Below, piece after piece: positions 13,168 through 21,382 of a stretch of 26,231 bases of DNA; within the stretch, counting starts at the first letter, position 1, and each line of letters starts with the position of its first letter. The stretch spans positions 1 to 26,231 of the forward strand of contig JBKQSL010000102.1 of NCBI GenBank assembly GCA_052143655.1. Reading direction: 5' to 3'. The position numbers and the translations under genes are program-made. The notes beneath the pieces were generated by a model that searched no databases, was not told the origin of the DNA, and saw only the letters and a list, made by a program, of their open reading frames with translations. This DNA is from CAVSUR01 sp052143655 (GTDB lineage Bacteria; Actinomycetota; Actinomycetes; Streptosporangiales; Streptosporangiaceae).

Positions 13168-14166
13168 CTAGAACGCCCGGTAGTCGCGGACGGGCATCCG
13201 CGGGCCGCGGCGCGGCGGGTAACTGCCGCCCAGCACCACCAGCCGGGTGACCCGGTACCGGTGCCCCCGGTAGGGAGCGAGCAGGTCCAGCATGCCGGCG
13301 TCGTCCACGACCCGGCCAGCCAGCGTCCAGCCGACCGCTCCCGGCAGATGCAGGTCGCCGACGGTCACCGCGTCCGGGTCCCCGCACGCTCGCTGCCGGA
13401 CCTCGGCCGATGTCCACGGGCCGATCCCCGGCAGCGACCGCAGCCGGGTGTCGGCGGCCGCGGCGGGCATTGTCACAATCTCCTCCAGCCGCCCGGCCAC
13501 GCGGGCTGCCCGGGCGATCGTCACTGCCCGCACTCCCTCCACCCCGGCCCGGTGCCATTCCCACGACGGCAGCGCTGCCCATACTGCGGGCGGCGGGCAG
13601 ACCCGCAGGCCAGCAGGCCCAGGGCCGGGCGCGGGCAGGCCGAACCTGGTCAGCAGCAGCCGCCAGGCGCGCTTGGCCTCCAGGCCGACGACCTTCTGCT
13701 CCAGCACGGCAGGCACCAGAGCCTCGAAAACGCGCGCTGACCGGCTGACCCGCGGCCCGTGGAAGCGACCTGTCAGCCGGGCCAGCAGCCGGTCGCCGGG
13801 CACGAACCCGTCGGGGTTGTCCCGCTCGCCCAGTAGCTCGGGCAGCTGATCGAGCAGCCAGCCCGCGCCGGGTCCCCAGGCCGCCGCGGTCACCAGCGTC
13901 GGCCTGGGCGGGGCGACCGCGGCGCGGTCCGTCCGGCGGCCTGGCCTGGGCAGGGGAACGAGCGTGCCGCCCGCCAGGCGCTGTGCGGCGACGCGCAGGG
14001 TGCCCGGCCCGTCCGGGGTGAGCGAGGTGCGCCAGATCGCGCCGCCGGGCTCGATGCGGAGCGCCGGGTCACTGCGGCCGCGCTGGTGCACGCCGAGCAC
14101 CAGCGCGATGTCTACCGGGTACGGCGCGTGCCAGACCCGGGTCAGCGATCCGGCCGGATCAGGCAT
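13168..14166 (-). CDS. AlkA-like DNA-3-methyladenine glycosylase (HhH-GPD family)
   Basis: Monofunctional DNA glycosylase that would remove alkylated purines from DNA to start base-excision repair. The helix-hairpin-helix is LRSLPGIGPWTSAEV (residues 242-256), and the catalytic Asp is expected in DAVTVGDLHLPGAVGW (265-280, Asp271). Upstream FEALVPAVLEQKVVGLEAKRAW (147-168) is the usual helical block preceding it. The N-terminal 90 residues fit the AlkA-like beta domain loosely. At 332 aa it is a typical size for the actinobacterial group. The ATG at 14166 overlaps the stop of the upstream nucleotidyltransferase by 8 bases, so they are coupled although unrelated in function. No ada-like domain is fused. 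Confidence 0.85.
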   Translation of the reverse strand: MPDPAGSLTRVWHAPYPVDIALVLGVHQRGRSDPALRIEPGGAIWRTSLTPDGPGTLRVAAQRLAGGTLVPLPRPGRRTDRAAVAPPRPTLVTAAAWGPGAGWLLDQLPELLGERDNPDGFVPGDRLLARLTGRFHGPRVSRSARVFEALVPAVLEQKVVGLEAKRAWRLLLTRFGLPAPGPGPAGLRVCPPPAVWAALPSWEWHRAGVEGVRAVTIARAARVAGRLEEIVTMPAAAADTRLRSLPGIGPWTSAEVRQRACGDPDAVTVGDLHLPGAVGWTLAGRVVDDAGMLDLLAPYRGHRYRVTRLVVLGGSYPPRRGPRMPVRDYRAF

Positions 14167-15274
14167 CCGCGGAGAAGCGGATCGCGGTCTGGCCGAGCTC
14201 GACCCCCGGCCAGACGCGCAGCCCGCACCGCAGCTCGTTGCCTCCGCCGATCACCGCCCCGTCGGCGACGACCACGTCGTCCAGCACGGCGCCCGGGCCG
14301 ACCCGCGCGCCGGCGCCGAGCACGCTCCCCCGGACTACCGCGCCGGTCCCGACCTGCGCCCCGTCGAACAGCACGGCGCCGTCCAGTTCCGCGTCCGCGC
14401 TGATCACGCAGCCGGCTCCGGCCACGGTGCCGCCGGTCAGTGTCGCTGACGGGTCCGCGGCCGCGTCGCCGAGCAGCAGGGCGGGCCCCGGCGGACCCGG
14501 CAGCGCCGGCGAGGCCAGCCGGCCCAGTACCAGGTCGCACGAGCCGCGCACGAACGCATCGGGCGTCCCCACGTCCAGCCAGTACGCCGACTCGACGTAG
14601 CCCATGACGACCTCGCCCGCCGCGATCAGGCCGGGAAAGGTCTCCCGTTCCACCGACAGCACCCGCCCGGCGGGCATCTGGTCGATGAAGCGCCGCCTGA
14701 ACACGTAGCACCCGGCGTTGATCTGGTTCGTCACCGGCTGCGGCGTCTTCTCCAGGAACGCGGTGACCTGGCTGTCCGGGCCGGTCGGCACGCAGCCGTA
14801 GCGGGCCGGGTCGGCCACCTCCACCAGGTGCAGCGTCACCGCCGCCTCGGCCTTGTCGTGCAGCGTGAGCTGCGCGGCCAGGTCATGGCCGGACAGCACG
14901 TCGCCGTTGAGCACCACGACCGGGTCCTCCGGGCCGCAGTGCAGGCCAGCGGCCGCGTTGCGGATCCCGCCGCCGGTGCCGAGAGGCTCGTCCTCGGTCA
15001 CGTAGTCCAGTTCCAGGCCGAAGGCCGAGCCGTCACCGAGCACCTGGGCGAACATCTCGGCGCGGTAGGCGGTGGCCAGGACCACCCGGCCGATTCCGGC
15101 CGCCCCGGCCCGGGCCAGCTGATGGGCCAGGAACGGCACGCCGGCGGTGGGCAGCAGTGGCTTGGGCGTGCTGATGGTCAGCGGCCGCAGCCTGGTGCCC
15201 TGCCCGCCAACCAGCAGGATTGCCTCCAGCGGGGCGCGGTCGCGACGCTCGAAGCTCGCGGATTCGGGGCGCAT
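14159..15274 (-). CDS. Sugar-1-phosphate nucleotidyltransferase (mannose-1-P guanylyltransferase type)
   Basis: Makes an NDP-sugar, most likely GDP-mannose, from a sugar-1-phosphate and a nucleoside triphosphate, feeding cytoplasmic glycosyltransferases. The signature GGQGTRLRPLTISTPKPLLP is at residues 23-42. Further motifs are EPLGTGGGIRNA (about 96-107), VVVLNGDVLSG with the metal-binding Asp, and INAGCYVF. After about residue 255 come left-handed beta-helix hexapeptide repeats (PSATLTGGTVAGAGCVISAD and on), typical of the ManB/GMPP and GlmU-like subgroup. The 371 aa length fits actinobacterial GMPP-type enzymes (Rv3264c-like). Glucose-1-phosphate as substrate cannot be excluded. It lies 11 bases after the GT4 gene and overlaps the AlkA-like gene. 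Confidence 0.85.
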   Translation of the reverse strand: MRPESASFERRDRAPLEAILLVGGQGTRLRPLTISTPKPLLPTAGVPFLAHQLARAGAAGIGRVVLATAYRAEMFAQVLGDGSAFGLELDYVTEDEPLGTGGGIRNAAAGLHCGPEDPVVVLNGDVLSGHDLAAQLTLHDKAEAAVTLHLVEVADPARYGCVPTGPDSQVTAFLEKTPQPVTNQINAGCYVFRRRFIDQMPAGRVLSVERETFPGLIAAGEVVMGYVESAYWLDVGTPDAFVRGSCDLVLGRLASPALPGPPGPALLLGDAAADPSATLTGGTVAGAGCVISADAELDGAVLFDGAQVGTGAVVRGSVLGAGARVGPGAVLDDVVVADGAVIGGGNELRCGLRVWPGVELGQTAIRFSADA

Positions 15275-15285
15275 GGGCAGGAAGA

Positions 15286-16422
15286 TTACTCGGCTGCCCG
15301 GGCCGCCGCGCGCTCATAGGCGGTCAGGTGCGCCTCGGCCGAGGCCGCCCAGGTGAACTCCAGGGCGCGGGCATGCCCGGCGGCGCCCAGCGCCTGCCGC
15401 CGGGCCGGGTCGTCGAGCAGGGCGCGCAGCGCCGCCTGGATGCTGGCCGCGTCCGGCTCGGTGTAGGCAACCGCGTCGCCGCCGACCTCCGGCAGCGCCG
15501 TGCGGTGCGTAGTCAGCACCGGGGCGCCGCACGCCATGGCCTCCAGGGCCGGCAGCCCGAACCCCTCCCCGGTGGACGGGATGGCGACCACCAGCGCCCC
15601 GCCGAAGAACCCCGGCACGTCGGAGAACGGCAGGTACCCGGGCCGGACCAGCCGCAGGCTGGCGGGCACGGCCGCCACGGCCGCGTCCACCTCCTCGCTC
15701 CAGCTGCTGCCGCCGGCCAGCACCAGCGCCGGCGGGTCAGGCAGGTCGGCGACCGCGGCAGCCCAGCCCTCGATCAGCGCCGGCACGTTCTTGCGCGGCT
15801 CCAGCGAGCCCAGGTAGGCGATGTAGGGCTTGCCGTGCAGGCCGAGGCGCCCGGCCACATGCTGCTCGGCGGCCGGGTCGACCTGGTGGAACAGTGCGTG
15901 GTCGACGCCGTGGTAGGCCACGTCGATCCTGGTCGGGTCGGCGCCGAGCACCCGCACCAGCTCGTCCCTGGTGGCCTTGGACGGCACGATCAGCCGGGTC
16001 GCCCGGCGGACCGAGGTGCGGATCGCCGCCTTGTAGAACGATGCGATCACCGGGCTGTGCGCGTCCGGTGCGGTGAAGAACGTCAGATCATGGATAGTGA
16101 CGACGGTGGGCACGCCCGGCCGCAGCGGCATCGAGTAGTGCGGGGAGTGCAGCACGCTCGCGCCGACCTGCTGGGCGACCAGCGGCAGGCCGCTCTGCTC
16201 CCACGCCAGGCGGCCGGGCCGGTGCGCGATCGCGGGCGGCCCGGCGACGACGGTAGCGCTGGGCACCAGCCGCCCGTAGCGCTCCTGGTCGGCACGCTGG
16301 CACGCGACCGCGAGATCGGCTCCGGCCGCTGCCAGGGCGCTGATCAGGCCATCGACATAACGGCCCAGCGCGCCACGGTCAGCGGGCACACCAGTCGCGT
16401 CAATCAGCACACGAATGGACAC
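15286..16422 (-). CDS. GT4-family glycosyltransferase, 378 aa
   Basis: Retaining GT-B glycosyltransferase that transfers a sugar, plausibly mannose given the adjacent nucleotidyltransferase, from a nucleotide donor to a glycan or lipid carrier at the membrane. The N-terminal Rossmann domain has a glycine-rich acceptor loop (GVPADRGALGRYVDGL, residues 11-26). The C-terminal domain has YIAYLGSLEPRKN (200-212), the donor-binding GYLPFSDVPGFF and STGEGFGLPALEAMACGAPV, where Glu286 and Glu294 form the EX7E motif. It starts with GTG at 16422 behind AAAGGAG. No membrane segment. First gene of the GT4/nucleotidyltransferase/AlkA cluster. Acceptor unknown. Confidence 0.85.
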   Translation of the reverse strand: MSIRVLIDATGVPADRGALGRYVDGLISALAAAGADLAVACQRADQERYGRLVPSATVVAGPPAIAHRPGRLAWEQSGLPLVAQQVGASVLHSPHYSMPLRPGVPTVVTIHDLTFFTAPDAHSPVIASFYKAAIRTSVRRATRLIVPSKATRDELVRVLGADPTRIDVAYHGVDHALFHQVDPAAEQHVAGRLGLHGKPYIAYLGSLEPRKNVPALIEGWAAAVADLPDPPALVLAGGSSWSEEVDAAVAAVPASLRLVRPGYLPFSDVPGFFGGALVVAIPSTGEGFGLPALEAMACGAPVLTTHRTALPEVGGDAVAYTEPDAASIQAALRALLDDPARRQALGAAGHARALEFTWAASAEAHLTAYERAAARAAE

Positions 16423-16578
16423 GACCGGACTGGCTCCTTTCGCCTGGCCCAGCGGGGCGCGCGGTGGCGGGGGCGGCTGATTTGGAATCGGTTTCTTATC
16501 CCTCAGAACGAGGGTACGCCCTCGGCGGCGGCGCCGCGCCCGCGTGCCAAGCGCCCGGCATGAACATTGCCGCGGCCC

Positions 16579-19503
16579 TCATCCGGAGGCCGACGGCGAG
16601 GGCCGGGCGGACGGCGAGGAACTGGCAGCTGCCTTCCGCCCCGGGCTGCCGGCCGCAGCCTGCCGGGCGCTGGCCAGCGCGGCCTGCTCCAGGCTGAGGA
16701 ACCGGCCGTAGGCGGCGAAGTTGCCGCTCCGCAGGGCGGCCTGGGCCAGCGCATAGTCGTGCTGGGCCTGCTCGATGTCCCGCAGGGCCGCGGCGCTGAC
16801 CGTGCCGGTGCCCGTTCCGGTCCCCTGGCCCGGCGCCGGCGTGCTGACGCCCTGCGCGGCGAAGACCTGGTTCAGCGCGGCCTGCAGCGTGGCCGCGTAG
16901 CCGACCTGCCCGTTGTAGTAGGCGAACACCCGCTTGAGCAGCGGGTAGGAGCCGGCGCTGCTGGCGGTCGACGACGACACGTACACCGGCTCGGTGTACA
17001 GCAGGCCACCGGCCAGCGGCAGCGTGACCAGGTTCCCGAGCGTGACCTTGGAGCCGCCCTTGCGCAGCAGCGTGAGCTCGGCGGATGCGGCCGGATCGGA
17101 CTCGAAGAAGTTGTAGGCCAGCTGCGGCCCGAAGATCGCGGTGTCCTGCGGTAGCTGCAGGATCTGGATGTGGCCGTATCCGCTGCTGTCAGGGTTGCTG
17201 TTCACCGCCATGTACGCGGCCATGTTCGCCCTGCCGCGCTGGGTGAAGGAGGTGACCAGCGAGAACTCCGGCGTCGCGGAGCCGGGCATGGTCATCGTCA
17301 GGTAGTAGGGCGGCTGGTTCAGGCCCGCCTGCCCTGCGGTCGGATCATGCGGCACGGACCAGAAGTTCTGCCCGTTGAAGAAGGCCTGCGCGCCCAGCAC
17401 GTGGTACTGGGTCAGGATCTGGCGCTGCAGCTCGAACAGCACTTCGGGATAGCGCAGGTGGCTCAGCAGGCCCGGCGGGATGTCCGCGCGCGGCTTGATG
17501 ATGCCGGGGAAGGCCTTCATCCAGGTATCCAGGATGGGGTCGTGGTTGTCCCACCGGTACAGGGTGACCGCGCCGGTGTAGGCGTTCACGACGGCCTTGA
17601 CCGAGTTCCTGATGTAGTTGACCTGGCCGCTTTCCCCGGTGCCGGGCGCCGCCGAGCCGCCGGGGAAGTAGGTGTCGGCAGTGGCCGACTGCAGGCCGAG
17701 GCGGGCCGAGTAAGGGTAGTTGTCGGAGGTCGTGTACCCGTCCACCACCCAGTAGACCTGGCCGCGGGTGATCACCGGGTACGGGTCGCCGTCCAGGGTC
17801 AGGAACGGCGCTACCTTGGCCACCCGGGCCAGCGGGTCCCGGATGTACATGATCCGCGAGCGGCTGCTGATCGCGCCCGACAGCAGGATATTGAGCTGGC
17901 GGAACTTGATCGCATACAGCAGCCGGTCGCCGAACGAGCCGATCGGCACGCCGCCGCTGCCGTGGTAGGTGCTGTTCTGCTGGCCGCCGCTGCCGGCGGG
18001 GAAGTCGAACTCCTTCTGCTTGCCGCCGACGATCACGTAGTTGGTCTCGTCCTGGCCGAAGTAAACCCGGGGCTCAAACCGGCCGAGCACGCCGGACGGC
18101 GGGTTGTCGTCCTCGGTGAACGTCGGCTGCCCGCTGGGCTGGGTACTGCCGGCCAGCGCGGCCACGAAGCCGAACCCGTGCGTGTACACCAGATGCTCGT
18201 TGACCCAGTTGCCCTGGCCCGCGGGCGGCCCGCTGATATCCCGGACACCCACCACCATGTCCTGGGGCTGGCTCTTGCCCGGCACCGGGTAACGGTCCAT
18301 CGCCAGCACGTTGTCGAACCGGTAGAAGCTCTTGAGCTGCTGTAGCTGCTGGAACGACTGCGAGATCACGCCGGGGTCGAGCAGCCGGACGTCAGGCAGC
18401 GCCGCCGCCTGCTGGGACACCTGGCCCAGCGGCTCATCCGGCTTGTCGCTGTAGCCGGTGACCGCCGGATCGCCGGTGCCGTAGGCCGCGCGAGTCCCGG
18501 TGATCTCCCTGCTGATGTACGGCGCTTCCTTGGCCTGCTCGTTCGGCTTGACGACGAACTGCTGGATGATCGCCGGGTATACCCCGCCGATGATCACCGC
18601 GGACAGCACGAGCAGGCCGAATCCGATGGCCGGCAGCATCGAGCTGCGCCGCGCCGCGCCGGCGAAGAACAGCAGCGCGCAGAGCACGGCAATGATGGCC
18701 AGCACGGTCTTGGCCGGCAGCATCGCGTGCACGTCGGTGTAGGACGCGCCGGTCGTCACGATGCCGCGCTGGGAGAAATCGATCCCGTACCGGTCGATCC
18801 AGTACGCGACGGCCTTCAGCAGCACGAACAGGCCCGCGAGGACGAACAGCTGAGCCCGCGCGCCGGGCGTGGCCCGGCTGCCGCGCACCTGCGGCCGCAG
18901 CCCGCCGTACAGGTAGTGCACCACGGCGGCCAGCAGCAGCGACAGCAGCACCGCCGCGAACAGGTACGACAGCAGCATCCGCAGGAACGGATAGTCGAAC
19001 ACGAAGAACGAGATGTCCAGGTGGAACTGCGGGTCGGTAACGCCGAACGAGGTCCGGTTGGCGAACGCCAGCCAGGTGCGCCAGTCGCCGGCCGCGCCGA
19101 GGCCGGACACCAGGCCGATGATGGCCAGCAGGGCGCCGAGCACCAGCCGCCGGTGCGAGTCGATGGCCTGCCGGTAGACCTCCAGGCCCTGCTGCGAGGC
19201 CGCCGGCGGCCGGTCCGGCCGCAGCCGGTAGGCCAGCACGCCGTTGGCGCCGACCACGACGACCATGAAGACGGCAGCGACGCCGAACAGCAGCCACTTG
19301 GTCCCGTAGGTGACGCCGAAGACCGAGCCGTAGCCGATCGAGGTGAACCACAGGAAGTCGGTCCATATCCCGGCCACGACGGCGACCAGGATGATCACCG
19401 CGATGATGATGCCGACCGCCGGGATGATGTACCGGGGCCAGCGCGGCAGCACGAGCGGCCGGCCGGCGGCCGGCCGCGGATCGCCGGGAGTACGGAAGGC
19501 CAC
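16579..19503 (-). CDS. UPF0182 family large membrane protein
   Basis: Conserved actinobacterial membrane protein of unknown role (COG1615; M. tuberculosis Rv3193c type). About seven membrane helices fill the first third, including ITVIIA-like stretches near residues 28-48, GTKWLLFGVAAVFMVVVVG and MLPAIGFGLLVLSAVIIGG. NEQAKEAPYISREITGTR follows, a hallmark of the family. Then comes a large domain predicted outside the membrane, and a Ser/Pro/Ala-rich tail. Starting at the GTG at 19503 gives (V/M)AFRTPGDPRP, like the MAFxMP starts of Streptomyces homologues, and a 974-aa product, close to the roughly 990 usual in the family. A longer frame to 19581 would add an uncharacteristic basic extension. 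It is 161 bases after ylbL. Confidence 0.9.
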   Translation of the reverse strand: MAFRTPGDPRPAAGRPLVLPRWPRYIIPAVGIIIAVIILVAVVAGIWTDFLWFTSIGYGSVFGVTYGTKWLLFGVAAVFMVVVVGANGVLAYRLRPDRPPAASQQGLEVYRQAIDSHRRLVLGALLAIIGLVSGLGAAGDWRTWLAFANRTSFGVTDPQFHLDISFFVFDYPFLRMLLSYLFAAVLLSLLLAAVVHYLYGGLRPQVRGSRATPGARAQLFVLAGLFVLLKAVAYWIDRYGIDFSQRGIVTTGASYTDVHAMLPAKTVLAIIAVLCALLFFAGAARRSSMLPAIGFGLLVLSAVIIGGVYPAIIQQFVVKPNEQAKEAPYISREITGTRAAYGTGDPAVTGYSDKPDEPLGQVSQQAAALPDVRLLDPGVISQSFQQLQQLKSFYRFDNVLAMDRYPVPGKSQPQDMVVGVRDISGPPAGQGNWVNEHLVYTHGFGFVAALAGSTQPSGQPTFTEDDNPPSGVLGRFEPRVYFGQDETNYVIVGGKQKEFDFPAGSGGQQNSTYHGSGGVPIGSFGDRLLYAIKFRQLNILLSGAISSRSRIMYIRDPLARVAKVAPFLTLDGDPYPVITRGQVYWVVDGYTTSDNYPYSARLGLQSATADTYFPGGSAAPGTGESGQVNYIRNSVKAVVNAYTGAVTLYRWDNHDPILDTWMKAFPGIIKPRADIPPGLLSHLRYPEVLFELQRQILTQYHVLGAQAFFNGQNFWSVPHDPTAGQAGLNQPPYYLTMTMPGSATPEFSLVTSFTQRGRANMAAYMAVNSNPDSSGYGHIQILQLPQDTAIFGPQLAYNFFESDPAASAELTLLRKGGSKVTLGNLVTLPLAGGLLYTEPVYVSSSTASSAGSYPLLKRVFAYYNGQVGYAATLQAALNQVFAAQGVSTPAPGQGTGTGTGTVSAAALRDIEQAQHDYALAQAALRSGNFAAYGRFLSLEQAALASARQAAAGSPGRKAAASSSPSARPSPSASG

Positions 19504-19664
19504 GCCTCCCCCTTCACTGGAACCTCGTTGTGCGGGGAAGGTGCCATCCGGCCGCCGCCTGGCGGCCGCGCGGGCAGGCACGTCCCCGAGGGCAACTTAC
19601 CGGTAGCAGGCAAGGTTCCCGGCCGCAGCACCCGGCATCGGCCGGCGCGTCCCGCGGACGGCGG

Positions 19665-20696
19665 TCAGCAGGACGGCACGGACCGGCCTCGCTTCAGCGC
19701 CTGCAAGTCCGCGATCGCGCCGCTCAGGGTGCTGACCTTGACCAGTTTCAGCCCTGCGGGCACCGCGCCGACGGTGTCCGGACAGTTCTGCGCGGGAGTC
19801 AGGAACACCGTGGCGCCCGCCGCCCGGGCGCCGGCCATCTTCTGCTGGATGCCGCCAATCGGCTGGACTTGGCCGTTCGCCGTGATCTCGCCGGTGCCCG
19901 CGATGAACCGGCCGCCGGTCAGGTTGTCCGGAGTGAGCTTGTCGATGATCCCGAGGGCGAACATCAATCCGGCGCTCGGGCCGCCGATGCTGCCGATGCT
20001 GATCTTGACCGGGAACGGGAACACGTAGCTCTCAGCCAGGTCGACGCCCACCACGGCGTGACCGCTGATGTCCGCCGTCCGCAGCCCGATCGCGGCGGTC
20101 CGGCCTGCCCGGCGGATCGTCAGCCGGACCGGCGTGCCGGGCTTGCGCGCCCGGATCAGCGTGGTGACCTCATGTCGGCAGTTCACCGGCGTGCCGTCGA
20201 CCGCGGTGATGACGTCGCCGCGGTGCAGCACCCGGTAGGCGGGAGTTCCCTTCACCGTCGCGACCACGGTGTCGACGGTCGTGTACTTGATGCCCAGCTG
20301 GCACAGCGCCGCCGCCGTCGCGGTCTGCTGGGAGCTGGTCATCTCCTCGGTGTCCTGCTTCAGCACCTGCTGCTGGCTCTGCCCCGGGGTGAAGATCTCC
20401 TGCTGCGGCACCACCGCCTCGCCCGGGGTCAGCCAGGCGCGCAGCGCGGCGAAGATGTTGAAGTTGCTGCCGGGGCCGCCGATGAACGAGACGGTGACCA
20501 TGTTGAGGTGACCGCTGGTGCGATACGTCCGCCGCCCGGTGATGCTGATCAGCTGGTGGCGTCCCTGGCTGCCGAGCGTGTTAAGGGTGGGGCCCGGGGT
20601 CAGCGCGACGTAGGGCACGGCCGGGATCGTGGCCGCCGCGAGCGCGATGATGACCCCGAGGCCGGCGATCAGCAGCGTCAGGACACGGCGGGACAT
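19665..20696 (-). CDS. YlbL-type membrane PDZ / Lon-like serine protease
   Basis: Single-pass membrane protease of the S16 (Lon proteolytic domain) family with a PDZ domain, 343 aa. The anchor helix is VLTLLIAGLGVIIALAAATI (5-24). The PDZ region is about residues 135-205 (RGDVITAVDGTPV). The Lon-type catalytic dyad is Ser241 in GGPSAGLMFALG and Lys286 in GGIQQKM, both present. The domain would face outside. In Bacillus the YlbL group is linked to control of cell division after DNA damage; in actinobacteria the substrates are unknown. It lies between moaE and the UPF0182 gene, as in the Rv3194c/Rv3193c arrangement I recall for mycobacteria. Intact and full length. Confidence 0.9.
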   Translation of the reverse strand: MSRRVLTLLIAGLGVIIALAAATIPAVPYVALTPGPTLNTLGSQGRHQLISITGRRTYRTSGHLNMVTVSFIGGPGSNFNIFAALRAWLTPGEAVVPQQEIFTPGQSQQQVLKQDTEEMTSSQQTATAAALCQLGIKYTTVDTVVATVKGTPAYRVLHRGDVITAVDGTPVNCRHEVTTLIRARKPGTPVRLTIRRAGRTAAIGLRTADISGHAVVGVDLAESYVFPFPVKISIGSIGGPSAGLMFALGIIDKLTPDNLTGGRFIAGTGEITANGQVQPIGGIQQKMAGARAAGATVFLTPAQNCPDTVGAVPAGLKLVKVSTLSGAIADLQALKRGRSVPSC

Positions 20697-20706
20697 GGAC
20701 CGAAGA

Positions 20707-21129
20707 CTACGCGCTGCCCACCCATTCGCTGGCGGCGCCGGCGAACTCCTGGTGCTTCCAGATCGGCACGGAAGCCTTCAGCGCGTCGATCAGGCAGCGG
20801 CATGCCTCGAACGCCTCCGCCCGGTGCTCGCAGGCGACGGCGACCACCACCGCCAAGTCGCCCACCACCAGGTCACCGACCCGGTGCGCGACCGCGAGCG
20901 CGCGCACGTCGTAGCTGGCGGCGGCCTTCTCCGCCACCCGGCGCAGCTCGGCGGCCGCCGTCGGGTGCGCGCTGTAAGACAGCCGGGTCACCTGCTCGCC
21001 GTGGTCGTGGTCGCGGACCACGCCAAGGAACAGCGCCACCCCGCCGGCCGCCGGATCGGCCACGGCGGCGCGCAGCTCGTCCACCGACAGCGGCGACTCG
21101 CGCAGCTCGGCCAGCCTGATCACGTCCAC
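20707..21129 (-). CDS. moaE: Molybdopterin synthase catalytic subunit MoaE
   Basis: Large subunit of molybdopterin synthase. With MoaD thiocarboxylate it inserts the dithiolene sulphurs into precursor Z (cPMP) in molybdenum cofactor synthesis. Family blocks are GGVALFLGVVRDHDHGEQV (residues 29-47), SYSAHPTAAAELRR, ALAVAHRVGDLVVGDLAVVVAV and IDALKASVPIWKHQEF, the last carrying the active-site lysines. It starts with GTG at 21129 (MDVIRLAEL) or GTG at 21123. The frame is open much further upstream as Arg/Pro-rich sequence, but the family starts here. At 140 aa it is normal for the family. No moaD is adjacent. Confidence 0.9.
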   Translation of the reverse strand: MDVIRLAELRESPLSVDELRAAVADPAAGGVALFLGVVRDHDHGEQVTRLSYSAHPTAAAELRRVAEKAAASYDVRALAVAHRVGDLVVGDLAVVVAVACEHRAEAFEACRCLIDALKASVPIWKHQEFAGAASEWVGSA

Positions 21130-21382
21130 CCGTTCACGGTACCGGCCGCGCCCCGCCGCGGGGTGCTCCGGGCCTGCGACGCCCGGCCGGTCCCGCCAGC
21201 CCGCGGTCTCGGGCAACCCGCTGAACGGGCCGGCCAGCGGGTCAGGTGCCGGTGAACGGACCGTTGCGCGGGTTCGGACGGGCGCCCCGGCCGGGCCGGG
21301 GCGGCTCTGGCCGGGCCGGGGCGGCTCTGGCCGGCGTTGGCGCGGCGGCGGGCTTGCCGGGCCGGGCTGGTGCGGGCGGGGG

